DNA of 64,000 nucleotides from Usitatibacter sp035624355 (lineage in GTDB: Bacteria; Pseudomonadota; Gammaproteobacteria; Burkholderiales; Usitatibacteraceae): the NCBI GenBank assembly GCA_035624355.1, contig DASPRQ010000033.1:11796-75795 (forward strand). Direction: 5' to 3'. Of the stretch, positions 27,184 to 35,324 are shown piece by piece. A program made the position numbers and the translations under genes. The notes below the pieces were generated by a model. It was not told where the DNA came from and made no database searches. It saw only the letters and a program-made list of their open reading frames with translations. Positions within the stretch are counted from its first letter, which is position 1, and the number at the start of each line of letters is the position of its first letter.

Positions 27184-30100
27184 ATCAAGGCCATACCCCG
27201 CATCGTTCTCCGCCTCGCAGCGGGCGCCGCGGCATTCCTCTTCGTGGCCTTCGCCGCGCTCGTGCTCTGGCTGCGCTACGACGCGCTGCCCCACGTCGAT
27301 CGCTACCGCACCCTGATCGTCTCGTCGATCGAGCGCGCCTCGGGCATGGTCGTGAAGGCCCGCGCGATCCAGGGCGGGTGGGAGGGCCTGCGCCCGAGCC
27401 TGTCGCTCGAGGGCTTCGAGCTCGCCGATCACGCGGGGCGCACCGCGCTCGATCTCGAGCGCGCCGACGTGACGCTCTCGTGGTGGGCGCTGTTCGGCGG
27501 GCGGCTGCGCTTCCACGACGTGGACTTCTTCCGGCCGAGCCTCGAGCTGCGGCGCGGCGCCGACGGGCTCGTCTACCTCGCCGACAAGCCGCTCAACCGC
27601 GGCGCCGGCGACGACGGCGCCTTCATCGTGTGGCTCCTCGCGCAGCCGCGGCTCGCGGTGCACGACGCCACGCTCGTGTGGCGCGACGAGCTTACCGGCG
27701 CGCCGGAAGTGCGCCTTACGCGCGTGGAGATCGTCCTGCGCCGCCGCCTGGGCCGCAACCGCGCGGCGCTCTCGGCGCTGCCGCCGCCGCAGCTTTCCGG
27801 GCGAATCGACGCGCGCGCCGACCTCTCCATCAAGCGCGTGGCCTCGCGCTGGCAGGTGGCCGGGCGGATCTTCGCCGAGGGGCTCGAGACCGACCTGGGA
27901 GGGCTGCGCGCGCACCTGCCCGTGCCGGAGTCGCTGCGCGCCGGAGTGGGAAGCCTGCGCGTCTGGGTCACGATCGCGAACGACGCGGTGAAGGAGGTCG
28001 TCGCCGACGTGAACATGCGCGACGCCCGGGCGCAGCTCGCCGCCGACGCGCTGCCGCTTGCGCTCGCCTCGATCTCGGGACGCGCCACCTACCGGGCGCG
28101 CCGCGACGGCTTCTCCTTCGCGACCGAGGGGCTGCGCTTCCGCCTCGCCACGGGCGAGGAGGCGGTGCCCGGCCGCTTCTCGATCGACCGCACCACGGCG
28201 GCGGGCAAGCCTCCCCGCGTCGAGGTGCGCGCCGACGGCATCGACCTCAAGATCGCGTCCACGCTCATCGACTACTTTCCGGTGCCGCGCGACATCAAGG
28301 GCGAGGTGCGGCGCTTCGCCCCGCGCGGCCGCCTCGAGGACGCGGCCCTCACGTGGAACGGGGAGGACGCGGCGCGGGCCAAGAGCTATAGCCTGAAGGG
28401 GCGGTTCCAGGATCTCGCCGTGAACGCGGTGGACGCCTGGCCGGGCGCCACGGGGATCTCCGGCAGCCTCGAGGGCACCCAGGCCGGCGGAACGGTGCAC
28501 CTCGATTCGCGCGGGGTCACCTTCACGATGCTGCGCACCTTCCGCGCGCCGATCGCGCTCGACCGCCTCGAGGCCGAGGCGACCTGGCGCCACGAGGGGC
28601 GCTCGCTCGAGGTCTCGATCGGGCAGATGCGCTTCGCGAACGCCGACGCGACCGGCTCCCTGAGCGGCACGTGGCGCTCGCTTCCCGACTCGCCCGAGCG
28701 CTCGCCGGGCCTCGTCGACCTGAAGGGCACGCTCTCCCACGCCTCGGCGAGCCGCGTGGCCGACTACCTCCCGAACCGCGTGGCGCAGACGCGCGAATGG
28801 CTCGAGCAGGCGCTGCGCTCGGGCACGAGCGATTCCGTGGACTTCGAGCTGAAAGGCGACCTGCGGCGCTTCCCCTACGGCGAAGGCGGCGGCCACTTCC
28901 TCGTCGAGGGCGACATCCGCGACGGGCGCCTCAAGTACCGCCCGGACTGGCCGTCCGTCGACGCGGTGCAGGGCTCGTTCCGGTTCGAGAACCGGCGCGT
29001 GGAGATCCGCGCGCGCGAGGCGCGGATCTTCGCGAGCCGCGCGGCCGGCGTCTCGGCCGTGATCGAGGACCTGGGGGCCCATCCGCCCGTGCTCACGATC
29101 GACGGCGACGTGGACACCACGGGCGCCGACGGCATGCGCTTCCTCCGGGAATCGCCCCTCGTGAACGGCCCCGGGGCCTTCACGCGCGCCATCGCCATCG
29201 ACGGCCCGGGGCACCTGAAGCTCCACCTCGCATTTCCCCTGGGCAGCGCGGAAGGGGTGCACGTCGCCGGAGACTACGAATTCGCGGGGGCGACCGCGAC
29301 CGTCACCCCCAACCTCGCCCTGCGGAACGTGAACGGCCACCTCTCGTTCACCGAGCAGGGCGTGAGCGCGCCGCGCATCACCGGCACCCTGTTCGGCCAG
29401 CCCGCGAGGCTCAGGATGTCCTCGCAGCCCGACGGCCGGGTGCTCACCACGGTCGACTCGCGCATCGAGGCGTCCTCGCTCGGCGCCTTCGTGCCCCGCG
29501 CGATCGCCGATCGCATGAGCGGCGGATCGGCCTGGGTGGCCCGCATCCTCTCCGGGCGCGACGATACCTCGCTCACCGTCGTCTCGGACCTCGTGGGCCT
29601 CGCGGTGGCGCTTCCCGCGCCGCTCGCGAAGGAGGCGGGCGAGGCCCGTCCCATCGTCTTCTCGGTCGAGCACCTCGGCGCGCCCGGCGAGACCACGAGC
29701 GTCGATCTCGCCGGCGGCGTGCAGGGACGCTTCGCGCGTGCGACCGTCGACGGCGTCGAGCGATGGAACGCGGCGCTCGCTTTCGGAACGCCCGTCCAGG
29801 CGCCGGAAGGCGAGGGCGTACGGCTTTACGGCCGTCTCGACGACCTCGACGTGGACGCATGGCAGGCGGTGTTCGCGGCGGCGCCCCCCTCCGCGCCGGC
29901 TCCGGCGGGCGCGCCCGCGGAGACCGCTCCCCCGCCACCGGCCACGCCCGCGAGCGCGGATTCCGCGGCAGCCGCGCCTGTCGCTTCTCCGGCCGTCGCG
30001 GCGGCGAGCGTCTCCAACCCGTCGCCCCCGCCGGCGAGCGTCGTTTCCCCGGCGCCCGCGGCCTTCGAGCTGCGCGCCGTGGACCTCACGCTGGGGCACG

Positions 30101-31155
30101 TGCGCTACTTCGGCCGGGACTTCGCGGACATGCACGCAAAGCTCGAGCATTCCGCCTCGACGTGGAGCGGCACGCTCGAGAGCCCGAAGGTGGCGGGCGA
30201 GGTGCGCTGGGATCCGGCGGGCAGGGGCCACCTCACGGCGCACCTCGCGCGCCTCGCGCTCGCCGAGTCGGGACACCCGGGCGGGCGCGACGCTCTCTCG
30301 TCCACCTCGGACCTTCCGGCGCTCGACGTGACCGCGCAGCGCTTCGAGTTCCGCGGCCACTGGCTGGGCGCGCTGGTCCTCAAGGCGGAGCCGGCCGGCG
30401 ACGAATGGCGCATCGACCAGCTCGACATCTCGAACGGGCACGCGAAGTTCACCTCTTCGGGCGGCTGGCGGCGTGCCGGCGATCGCTCGCTCACCTCGCT
30501 CGCCGTGAAGCTCGACACGGACAACCTCAACGCGCTCCTCGGGCAGTTCGGGTACGGCGACTACCTCAAGCGCGGCGAAGGCCGGCTCGAAGGAACCCTC
30601 GTCTGGCCCGGGTATCCCTACGAGTTCGCGCTCGCCGCGCTCGCCGGCACCCTGAAGGTCGAGGCGCGGCGCGGGCAGTTCGCCAAGATCGAGCCCGGGG
30701 CGGGCAAGCTCCTCGGGCTGCTGTCGCTCCAGTCGCTGCCGCGGCGCGTGACGCTCGACTTCCGCGACGTCTTCAGCGAGGGCTTCGCCTTCGAGCGCAT
30801 CCAGGGCGACGTGAGGGTCACGCACGGCATCCTCGCCACCGACGCCTTCGAGATCAGCGGCCCCTCGGCGTACGTGAGCATCGCGGGCGAGGTGTCGCTT
30901 CCCGACGAGACCCAGGCGCTCACCCTGCGCGTCGTCCCCGAGGTGAGCGAGGGCGCGGCGCTCGCGGCGACGATCATCGGCACGCCGGTGCTGGGGCTTT
31001 CCACGCTGCTCGTCTCGAAGCTGCTGCAGAACCCGCTCGGGAAGATCGTGGCCTACCAGTACCGGGTGACCGGCTCGTGGGATAATCCCCAGGTCACGCG
31101 CGTCTCCGCCCCCGAGCCGAAGTCCGCCGCGGCCCAGCCCGCGGCCCTGCCATGA
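27184..31155 (+). CDS. yhdP: YhdP, AsmA-like phospholipid transport protein
   Basis: About 1,323 residues. One N-terminal membrane helix (LAAGAAAFLFVAFAALVLWL) is followed by a very long repeating beta-groove domain and a C-terminal AsmA-like region (KIEPGAGKLLGLLSLQSLPRRVTLDF...), as in YhdP. Family members bridge the inner and outer membranes and move phospholipid. An alanine/proline-rich stretch at about 29,880-30,060 is a low-complexity insertion. No ATG, GTG or TTG lies between the candidate promoter and the membrane helix. ATC 27184, with GAGG 9 nt upstream, is the best-placed start; GTG 27244 or 27091 are alternatives. Confidence 0.88.
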   Translation: MKAIPRIVLRLAAGAAAFLFVAFAALVLWLRYDALPHVDRYRTLIVSSIERASGMVVKARAIQGGWEGLRPSLSLEGFELADHAGRTALDLERADVTLSWWALFGGRLRFHDVDFFRPSLELRRGADGLVYLADKPLNRGAGDDGAFIVWLLAQPRLAVHDATLVWRDELTGAPEVRLTRVEIVLRRRLGRNRAALSALPPPQLSGRIDARADLSIKRVASRWQVAGRIFAEGLETDLGGLRAHLPVPESLRAGVGSLRVWVTIANDAVKEVVADVNMRDARAQLAADALPLALASISGRATYRARRDGFSFATEGLRFRLATGEEAVPGRFSIDRTTAAGKPPRVEVRADGIDLKIASTLIDYFPVPRDIKGEVRRFAPRGRLEDAALTWNGEDAARAKSYSLKGRFQDLAVNAVDAWPGATGISGSLEGTQAGGTVHLDSRGVTFTMLRTFRAPIALDRLEAEATWRHEGRSLEVSIGQMRFANADATGSLSGTWRSLPDSPERSPGLVDLKGTLSHASASRVADYLPNRVAQTREWLEQALRSGTSDSVDFELKGDLRRFPYGEGGGHFLVEGDIRDGRLKYRPDWPSVDAVQGSFRFENRRVEIRAREARIFASRAAGVSAVIEDLGAHPPVLTIDGDVDTTGADGMRFLRESPLVNGPGAFTRAIAIDGPGHLKLHLAFPLGSAEGVHVAGDYEFAGATATVTPNLALRNVNGHLSFTEQGVSAPRITGTLFGQPARLRMSSQPDGRVLTTVDSRIEASSLGAFVPRAIADRMSGGSAWVARILSGRDDTSLTVVSDLVGLAVALPAPLAKEAGEARPIVFSVEHLGAPGETTSVDLAGGVQGRFARATVDGVERWNAALAFGTPVQAPEGEGVRLYGRLDDLDVDAWQAVFAAAPPSAPAPAGAPAETAPPPPATPASADSAAAAPVASPAVAAASVSNPSPPPASVVSPAPAAFELRAVDLTLGHVRYFGRDFADMHAKLEHSASTWSGTLESPKVAGEVRWDPAGRGHLTAHLARLALAESGHPGGRDALSSTSDLPALDVTAQRFEFRGHWLGALVLKAEPAGDEWRIDQLDISNGHAKFTSSGGWRRAGDRSLTSLAVKLDTDNLNALLGQFGYGDYLKRGEGRLEGTLVWPGYPYEFALAALAGTLKVEARRGQFAKIEPGAGKLLGLLSLQSLPRRVTLDFRDVFSEGFAFERIQGDVRVTHGILATDAFEISGPSAYVSIAGEVSLPDETQALTLRVVPEVSEGAALAATIIGTPVLGLSTLLVSKLLQNPLGKIVAYQYRVTGSWDNPQVTRVSAPEPKSAAAQPAALP

Positions 31156-32024
31156 TCATCACCCGCAACTCGACGACGCCGCAGGCGCTGCGCGAGACGA
31201 TGAGCACGACGCAGTCGATGTTCCGCGTCGCCGCCATCCAGATGGCCTCCGGCCCCCACGTCCCCGCGAACCTCCAGGAGGCCGGGCGCCTGATCGAGCT
31301 CGCCGCGGCCACCGGCGCGCGCATCGTGGGCCTGCCCGAGTACTTCGCCATCATGGGCATGAAGGACACCGACAAGGTCGCCGCCCGCGAGAAGGATGGC
31401 GACGGCCCGATCCAGGCGTTCCTCGCCGAGCAGGCGCGCCGCCATCGCCTGTGGATCGTGGGCGGCTCGGTGCCGCTCGAGGCGAGCGTGGCGGACAAGG
31501 TGCGCAACGCCTGCCTCGTCTACGACCAGGACGGGCGGCGGGTGGCGCGCTACGACAAGATCCACCTCTTCGGCTTCGAGCTCGGCAACGAGCGCTACAG
31601 CGAGGAGCGCACGATCGAGCCGGGCGAGCGCGTGGTCGCGCTCGATTCTCCCTACGGGCGGCTGGGCATCTCGGTCTGCTACGACCTGCGCTTTCCCGAG
31701 CTCTACCGCGCCATGGGCGATGTGGACCTCATCTTCGTGCCGTCGGCCTTCACCGAGACCACGGGCAAAGCCCACTGGGACATCCTGGTCCGGGCGCGCG
31801 CCATCGAGAACCTCGCCTATGTGGTCGCCCCGGCCCAGGGCGGCTACCACGTGAACGGCCGCGAGACCCACGGCCACACGATGATCGTCGATCCCTGGGG
31901 AGTGGTGCTCGACCGGCTTCCCCGGGGGTCGGGGGTTGTCGTGGCGGGCGTGAACCCCACTTATCAGGCTAAGATTCGCCGGAGCCTCCCCGCGTTGAGC
32001 CACAAGACGGTGCACCAGCTCTGA
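31152..32024 (+). CDS. Carbon-nitrogen hydrolase (Nit/nitrilase superfamily)
   Basis: A 290-residue hydrolase with the full Glu-Lys-Cys triad: E63 (LPEYFA), K136 (YDKIHLF) and C176 (SVCYDLRFPELYR). The C-terminus resembles Nit1-type proteins, which deaminate damaged glutathione, so an omega-amidase or deaminated-glutathione amidase role is plausible. The ATG at 31152 overlaps the yhdP stop (ATGA). A start at ATG 31200 (MSTTQSM) would fit the family's length better. The order yhdP-nitrilase-tldD is conserved in related bacteria. Confidence 0.92.
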   Translation: MIITRNSTTPQALRETMSTTQSMFRVAAIQMASGPHVPANLQEAGRLIELAAATGARIVGLPEYFAIMGMKDTDKVAAREKDGDGPIQAFLAEQARRHRLWIVGGSVPLEASVADKVRNACLVYDQDGRRVARYDKIHLFGFELGNERYSEERTIEPGERVVALDSPYGRLGISVCYDLRFPELYRAMGDVDLIFVPSAFTETTGKAHWDILVRARAIENLAYVVAPAQGGYHVNGRETHGHTMIVDPWGVVLDRLPRGSGVVVAGVNPTYQAKIRRSLPALSHKTVHQL

Positions 32025-32059
32025 CGGGTGCCCGGAAGCAGCCGAAATCGCGAAATTCA

Positions 32060-33538
32060 ATGAAGTTGGCCGAAGATAAGAGCACTTACTTGACGAAGCC
32101 GGAACCCTCGACCCTGGACATCGCCGGGGCCACGCTCCTTGCCCCCTTCGGGATCGACGAGAGGGCGCGGGAGCGCGTCTTCGGGACGATCCTCGCGCAT
32201 CGCGCCGACGATGCGGACCTCTTCTTCCAGTACAACCGCTCGGAGAGCTGGTCCCTGGAGGAAGGGGAGGTCAAGTCCGGCAGCTACTCGATCGACCAGG
32301 GAGTGGGCGTCCGGGTGGTGGCGGGCGAGAAGACCGCGTTCGCCTACGCCGACGACATCACCCCTGCCGCGCTCGAGGCGGCCGCCGGCGTGACCCGCGC
32401 GATCGCGGCCCAAGGGGGCGATCGGAGGGTCGGCACCCCGGTCGTGCGCGCCGGCCACGGCCTCTACGCCCCGATCGACCCGGTGGCCCAGTTCGACGAC
32501 GCCGCCAAGGTCCGTATCCTCGAGTCGCTCGAGCGCTATGCCCGGGCCGCCGATCCGCGCGTTAAGCAGGTGATCGGGAGATTGTCGGGCGAGTACGACG
32601 TGGTGCTGGTGGCGCGGGCCGACGGCGCGCTCGCCGCGGACGTGCGCCCGCTGGTCCACCTGTCGGTGACGGTGATCGTGGAGCAGGACGGCCGCCGCGA
32701 GCAGGGCCACCAGGGTGCGGGGGGGCGCTTCGGCTACGGCTTCTACACGCCGGAGGTGCTCGAGCGCCTCGGGCGCGAGGCGGCGCGCCAGGCGCTGGTG
32801 AACCTCGAGGCGCGCCCCGCGCCCGCGGGCGTGATGAGCGTGGTGCTCGGTCCGGGCTGGCCGGGGGTCCTGCTGCACGAGGCCGTCGGCCACGGGCTCG
32901 AGGGCGACTTCAACCGCAAGGGAACCTCGGCCTTCAGCGGCCGCGTGGGCGAGCGCGTCGCGGCCCCCGGGGTCACGGTGATCGACGACGGGACGCTGCC
33001 CGACCGCCGCGGGTCGCTGTCGGTGGACGACGAGGGGCAGCCGACGACCCGCAGCGTGCTGATCGAGGACGGCATCCTGCGCGGCTACCTGCAGGACCGT
33101 CTCAACGCGCGCCTGATGGGCATGACCCCGACGGGCAACGGGCGGCGCGAGTCGTACGCGAGCATTCCGATGCCGCGCATGACCAACACCTTCATGCTGG
33201 GGGGCCACCGGTCGCCCGACGAGATCATCGCCTCGGTGGGCCGCGGCCTGTACGCAGTCAACTTCGGCGGCGGCGAGGTGGACATCACCAGCGGCAAGTT
33301 CGTGTTCTCCGCCTCGGAGGCGTACTGGATCGAGGACGGGCGCATCCGCTATCCCGTGAAGGGCGCCACCCTGATCGGCAACGGCCCCGACGCGCTCACC
33401 CAGGTGACGATGATCGGCAACGACATGTGCCTCGACCCCGGCATCGGGATGTGCGGCAAGGACGGGCAGAGCGTGCCCGTGGGCGTGGGGCAGCCCACGA
33501 TCCGCATCGAGGGGCTCACCGTCGGGGGCACCGCGTAA
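32060..33538 (+). CDS. tldD: Metalloprotease subunit TldD
   Basis: A 492-residue protein with the TldD zinc motif HEAVGH (H273, E274, H278) and the C-terminal segment MCLDPGIGMCGKDGQSVPVGVGQPT. TldD pairs with TldE (PmbA) to degrade unfolded peptides and mature some modified peptides. The tldE partner is not in this window. It lies 35 bp after the nitrilase gene and is probably cotranscribed with it. Confidence 0.95.
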   Translation: MKLAEDKSTYLTKPEPSTLDIAGATLLAPFGIDERARERVFGTILAHRADDADLFFQYNRSESWSLEEGEVKSGSYSIDQGVGVRVVAGEKTAFAYADDITPAALEAAAGVTRAIAAQGGDRRVGTPVVRAGHGLYAPIDPVAQFDDAAKVRILESLERYARAADPRVKQVIGRLSGEYDVVLVARADGALAADVRPLVHLSVTVIVEQDGRREQGHQGAGGRFGYGFYTPEVLERLGREAARQALVNLEARPAPAGVMSVVLGPGWPGVLLHEAVGHGLEGDFNRKGTSAFSGRVGERVAAPGVTVIDDGTLPDRRGSLSVDDEGQPTTRSVLIEDGILRGYLQDRLNARLMGMTPTGNGRRESYASIPMPRMTNTFMLGGHRSPDEIIASVGRGLYAVNFGGGEVDITSGKFVFSASEAYWIEDGRIRYPVKGATLIGNGPDALTQVTMIGNDMCLDPGIGMCGKDGQSVPVGVGQPTIRIEGLTVGGTA

Positions 33539-33593
33539 GCCCGGGGCTTCGCGCCCGACCCATGGCCATCTTCCCATTCCTCACGAGGCCATC

Positions 33594-34067
33594 ATGAACC
33601 GCCGTCATTTCGTCGCAATCGTCGCGGGACTGGCCGGGCTCGGGCGGGCCGCCGCCGCCCCGAAGGACGCGCCGACCGTCCAGAAGCTCGTGCTCAGCGA
33701 GGCCGAGTGGCGCAAGCGCCTCACCCCCGAGCAGTTCGCGGTCCTGCGCGAGGAGGCCACCGAGCGCGCGGGGTCGAGCCCGCTCGACCACGAGACGCGC
33801 AAGGGGACCTACGTGTGCGCCGGCTGCGACCTGCCGCTCTTCGACTCGTCGGCGAAGTACGACAGCGGCACGGGCTGGCCCAGCTTCTTCACCTACATCG
33901 CCGGCCACCTCGGGATGAAGAACGACTTCAAGCTGATCTTCCCGCGCACCGAGTACCACTGCGCGCGCTGCGGGGGCCACCAGGGCCACGTGTTCGACGA
34001 CGGCCCGCCGCCCACGGGCAAGCGCTATTGCAACAACGGCGTCGCGCTCAAGTTCATCCCCGCGTAG
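33594..34067 (+). CDS. msrB: Exported peptide-methionine (R)-S-oxide reductase
   Basis: A 157-residue MsrB with zinc ligands C75, C78, C123 and C126 and catalytic C146 (RYCNNG). It has the usual KYDSGTGWPSF and HCARCGGHQGHVF motifs. The N-terminus MNRRHFVAIVAGLAGLGRAAAA is a twin-arginine-type signal, so this copy should repair oxidised methionine in the periplasm rather than the cytosol. It lies between tldD and the aromatic leader and has a GAGG site before ATG 33594. Confidence 0.93.
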   Translation: MNRRHFVAIVAGLAGLGRAAAAPKDAPTVQKLVLSEAEWRKRLTPEQFAVLREEATERAGSSPLDHETRKGTYVCAGCDLPLFDSSAKYDSGTGWPSFFTYIAGHLGMKNDFKLIFPRTEYHCARCGGHQGHVFDDGPPPTGKRYCNNGVALKFIPA

Positions 34068-34075
34068 GCCGGGTG

Positions 34076-34084
34076 TGCTAGGAT
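34076..34084 (+). promoter_or_regulatory. Possible extended -10 promoter of the aro operon
   Basis: TGCTAGGAT at 34076... ends at 34084 and forms a TGn-extended -10 (TAGGAT 34079-34084). If used, transcription would start near 34091. The leader peptide would then begin at GTG 34092 as a near-leaderless frame rather than at ATG 34083. No -35 is evident, and a promoter inside msrB remains possible. Confidence 0.35.
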
Positions 34085-34160
34085 GGCTTCCGTGATCCCG
34101 GCTCGGCCCTTCTTCTACTGGTTCGCATATCTCACGCCGGAGGCGGTCGAGAGAGGTTGA
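34083..34160 (+). CDS. Aromatic leader peptide of the DAHP synthase operon
   Basis: A 25-codon frame, ATG 34083 to TGA 34158-34160 (possible GTG start at 34092). Codons 10-16 read Phe-Phe-Tyr-Trp-Phe-Ala-Tyr, so six of seven are aromatic and all three aromatic amino acids are represented. It lies directly upstream of a terminator/antiterminator pair and the DAHP synthase genes. By analogy with pheA and trp leaders, ribosome stalling at these codons under aromatic starvation would favour read-through. The peptide itself probably has no other function. Evidence is composition plus position; no ribosome-binding site is strong. Confidence 0.72.
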   Translation: MASVIPARPFFYWFAYLTPEAVERG

Positions 34161-34196
34161 GCCGGAAAGAGCCCAGCGAAATCCCGAGAGACCGCC
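34142..34196 (+). promoter_or_regulatory. Antiterminator stem of the aro attenuator
   Basis: GGCGGTC at 34142-34148, inside leader codons 20-22, is perfectly complementary to GACCGCC at 34190-34196. The latter overlaps the left arm of the terminator (34191-34198), so the two structures exclude each other. A ribosome stalled on the aromatic codons (34110-34130) leaves 34142-34148 free to pair. One that reaches the stop codon (34158) covers it and lets the terminator form. That geometry is what ribosome-mediated attenuation requires. Confidence 0.65.
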
Positions 34197-34221
34197 AGCC
34201 GAAGACTGGCGGTTTTTTTTT
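34191..34221 (+). terminator. Rho-independent terminator of the aro attenuator
   Basis: An 8-bp perfect stem, ACCGCCAG (34191-34198) with CTGGCGGT (34206-34213), a 7-nt loop, and a run of nine T at 34213-34221. It lies 35 nt before the first DAHP synthase start. The T9 run is the longest I noticed in this G+C-rich window. It is the clearest intrinsic terminator here, and it lies upstream rather than downstream of genes, as an attenuator should. Confidence 0.85.
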
Positions 34222-34255
34222 CATGCCCGAAGGACGCGGCGGTGGAACGAAACCG

Positions 34256-35323
34256 ATGACCCATTACCGGACGGACGACGTCCGCATCGAGCAGGGCGAC
34301 GAGCTGCTCGCGCCGATGCAGGTGATGCGCGAGCTGCCCTCCACCGAGGGCACGCGGCGCGTGACCTTCGAGGGGCGCCGGGACGTGCACGACATCCTGC
34401 GCGGGGCCGACGACCGGCTGGTCGCGGTGGTGGGCCCCTGCTCGATCCACGACTACGCGGCGGCGGTCGACTACGCCACGCGGCTGGCCGCCCAGCGCGA
34501 GCGCCTCGCCGGCGACCTCGCGATCGTGATGCGCGTGTACTTCGAGAAGCCGCGCACCACGGTCGGCTGGAAGGGCTTCATCAACGACCCGCACCTGAAC
34601 GAGACCTTCGACATGAACGAGGGGCTGCGGCTCGCGAGGAAGCTCCTGCTGGAGATCAACGAGCTGGGGCTGCCGTGCGCCACCGAGTTCCTCGACCTCA
34701 TCTCGCCGCAGTACATCGCCGACCTCATCGCCTGGGGGGCGATCGGCGCGCGCACCACGGAGAGCCAGACGCACCGCCAGCTCGCCTCGGGCCTGTCGTG
34801 CCCCGTGGGGTTCAAGAACGGCACCGACGGCAACATCCGCATCGCGGTGGACGCGATCAAGGCGGCGAGCGCCCGCCACCACTTCATCTCCGTGACCAAG
34901 TCGGGCCACGTCGCCGTGTTCAAGACCGCCGGCAACGAGGACTGCCACGTGATCCTGCGCGGCGGCACGAAGCCCAACTACGACGCCGCGAGCATCGAGG
35001 CGGCCTGCCGCGAGCTCGCCTCGGCGGGCCTCGCGCAGCACGTGATGGTGGATTTGTCCCACGCCAACTCGCAGAAGCAGTTCCGCCGGCAGCTCGAGGT
35101 GGGCGCGGACGTGGCGCGCCAGCTCGCCGGCGGCGAGCGCCGCATCATCGGCGTGATGGCCGAGAGCCACATCAACCCGGGGCGGCAGGACCTGCGGCCC
35201 GGCAAGCCCCTCGAGTACGGCGTGTCGATCACCGACGCCTGCCTCGGGTGGGACGACACGGTGGCGCTGCTCGACGCGCTCGCCGAGGGCGTGAGGAAGC
35301 GGCGCCTCGCCGCGGAGGACTGA
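34256..35323 (+). CDS. aroG: Class I-alpha DAHP synthase, first copy
   Basis: A 355-residue 3-deoxy-7-phosphoheptulonate synthase (AroF/G/H type), the entry step of the shikimate pathway from PEP and erythrose 4-phosphate. All metal ligands are present in context: Cys in VVGPCSIHD, His in DLSHANSQ, Glu in AESHINPG and Asp in SITDACLGW. Substrate motifs EKPRTTVGWKGFINDP and GARTTESQTHRQLASG are intact. ATG 34256 was chosen; ATG 34223 would sit on the terminator T-run without a ribosome-binding site. Which aromatic amino acid inhibits it cannot be read here. The next paralogue follows after 1 bp. Confidence 0.95.
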   Translation: MTHYRTDDVRIEQGDELLAPMQVMRELPSTEGTRRVTFEGRRDVHDILRGADDRLVAVVGPCSIHDYAAAVDYATRLAAQRERLAGDLAIVMRVYFEKPRTTVGWKGFINDPHLNETFDMNEGLRLARKLLLEINELGLPCATEFLDLISPQYIADLIAWGAIGARTTESQTHRQLASGLSCPVGFKNGTDGNIRIAVDAIKAASARHHFISVTKSGHVAVFKTAGNEDCHVILRGGTKPNYDAASIEAACRELASAGLAQHVMVDLSHANSQKQFRRQLEVGADVARQLAGGERRIIGVMAESHINPGRQDLRPGKPLEYGVSITDACLGWDDTVALLDALAEGVRKRRLAAED

Positions 35324-35324
35324 C

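Noticed and set aside
22009..30825. A minus-strand frame open for nearly 3,000 codons across ilvE, glnE and antisense to the cyclase and yhdP genes
   Set aside because: High G+C removes stop codons from non-coding frames; the translation is Arg/Ala/Gly-rich and without domains, and real genes with clear motifs account for the same DNA.
33533..33549. Short AAGCCC/GGGCTT inverted repeat around the tldD stop as a terminator
   Set aside because: Only a 6-bp stem with a 1-nt centre and no T-run; cannot be supported as a terminator.
34157..34255. Upstream extension of the first DAHP synthase to a start at 34157 or 34223
   Set aside because: This stretch is the attenuator terminator and T-run; the added residues are not part of the enzyme family, and ATG 34256 gives the usual N-terminus.
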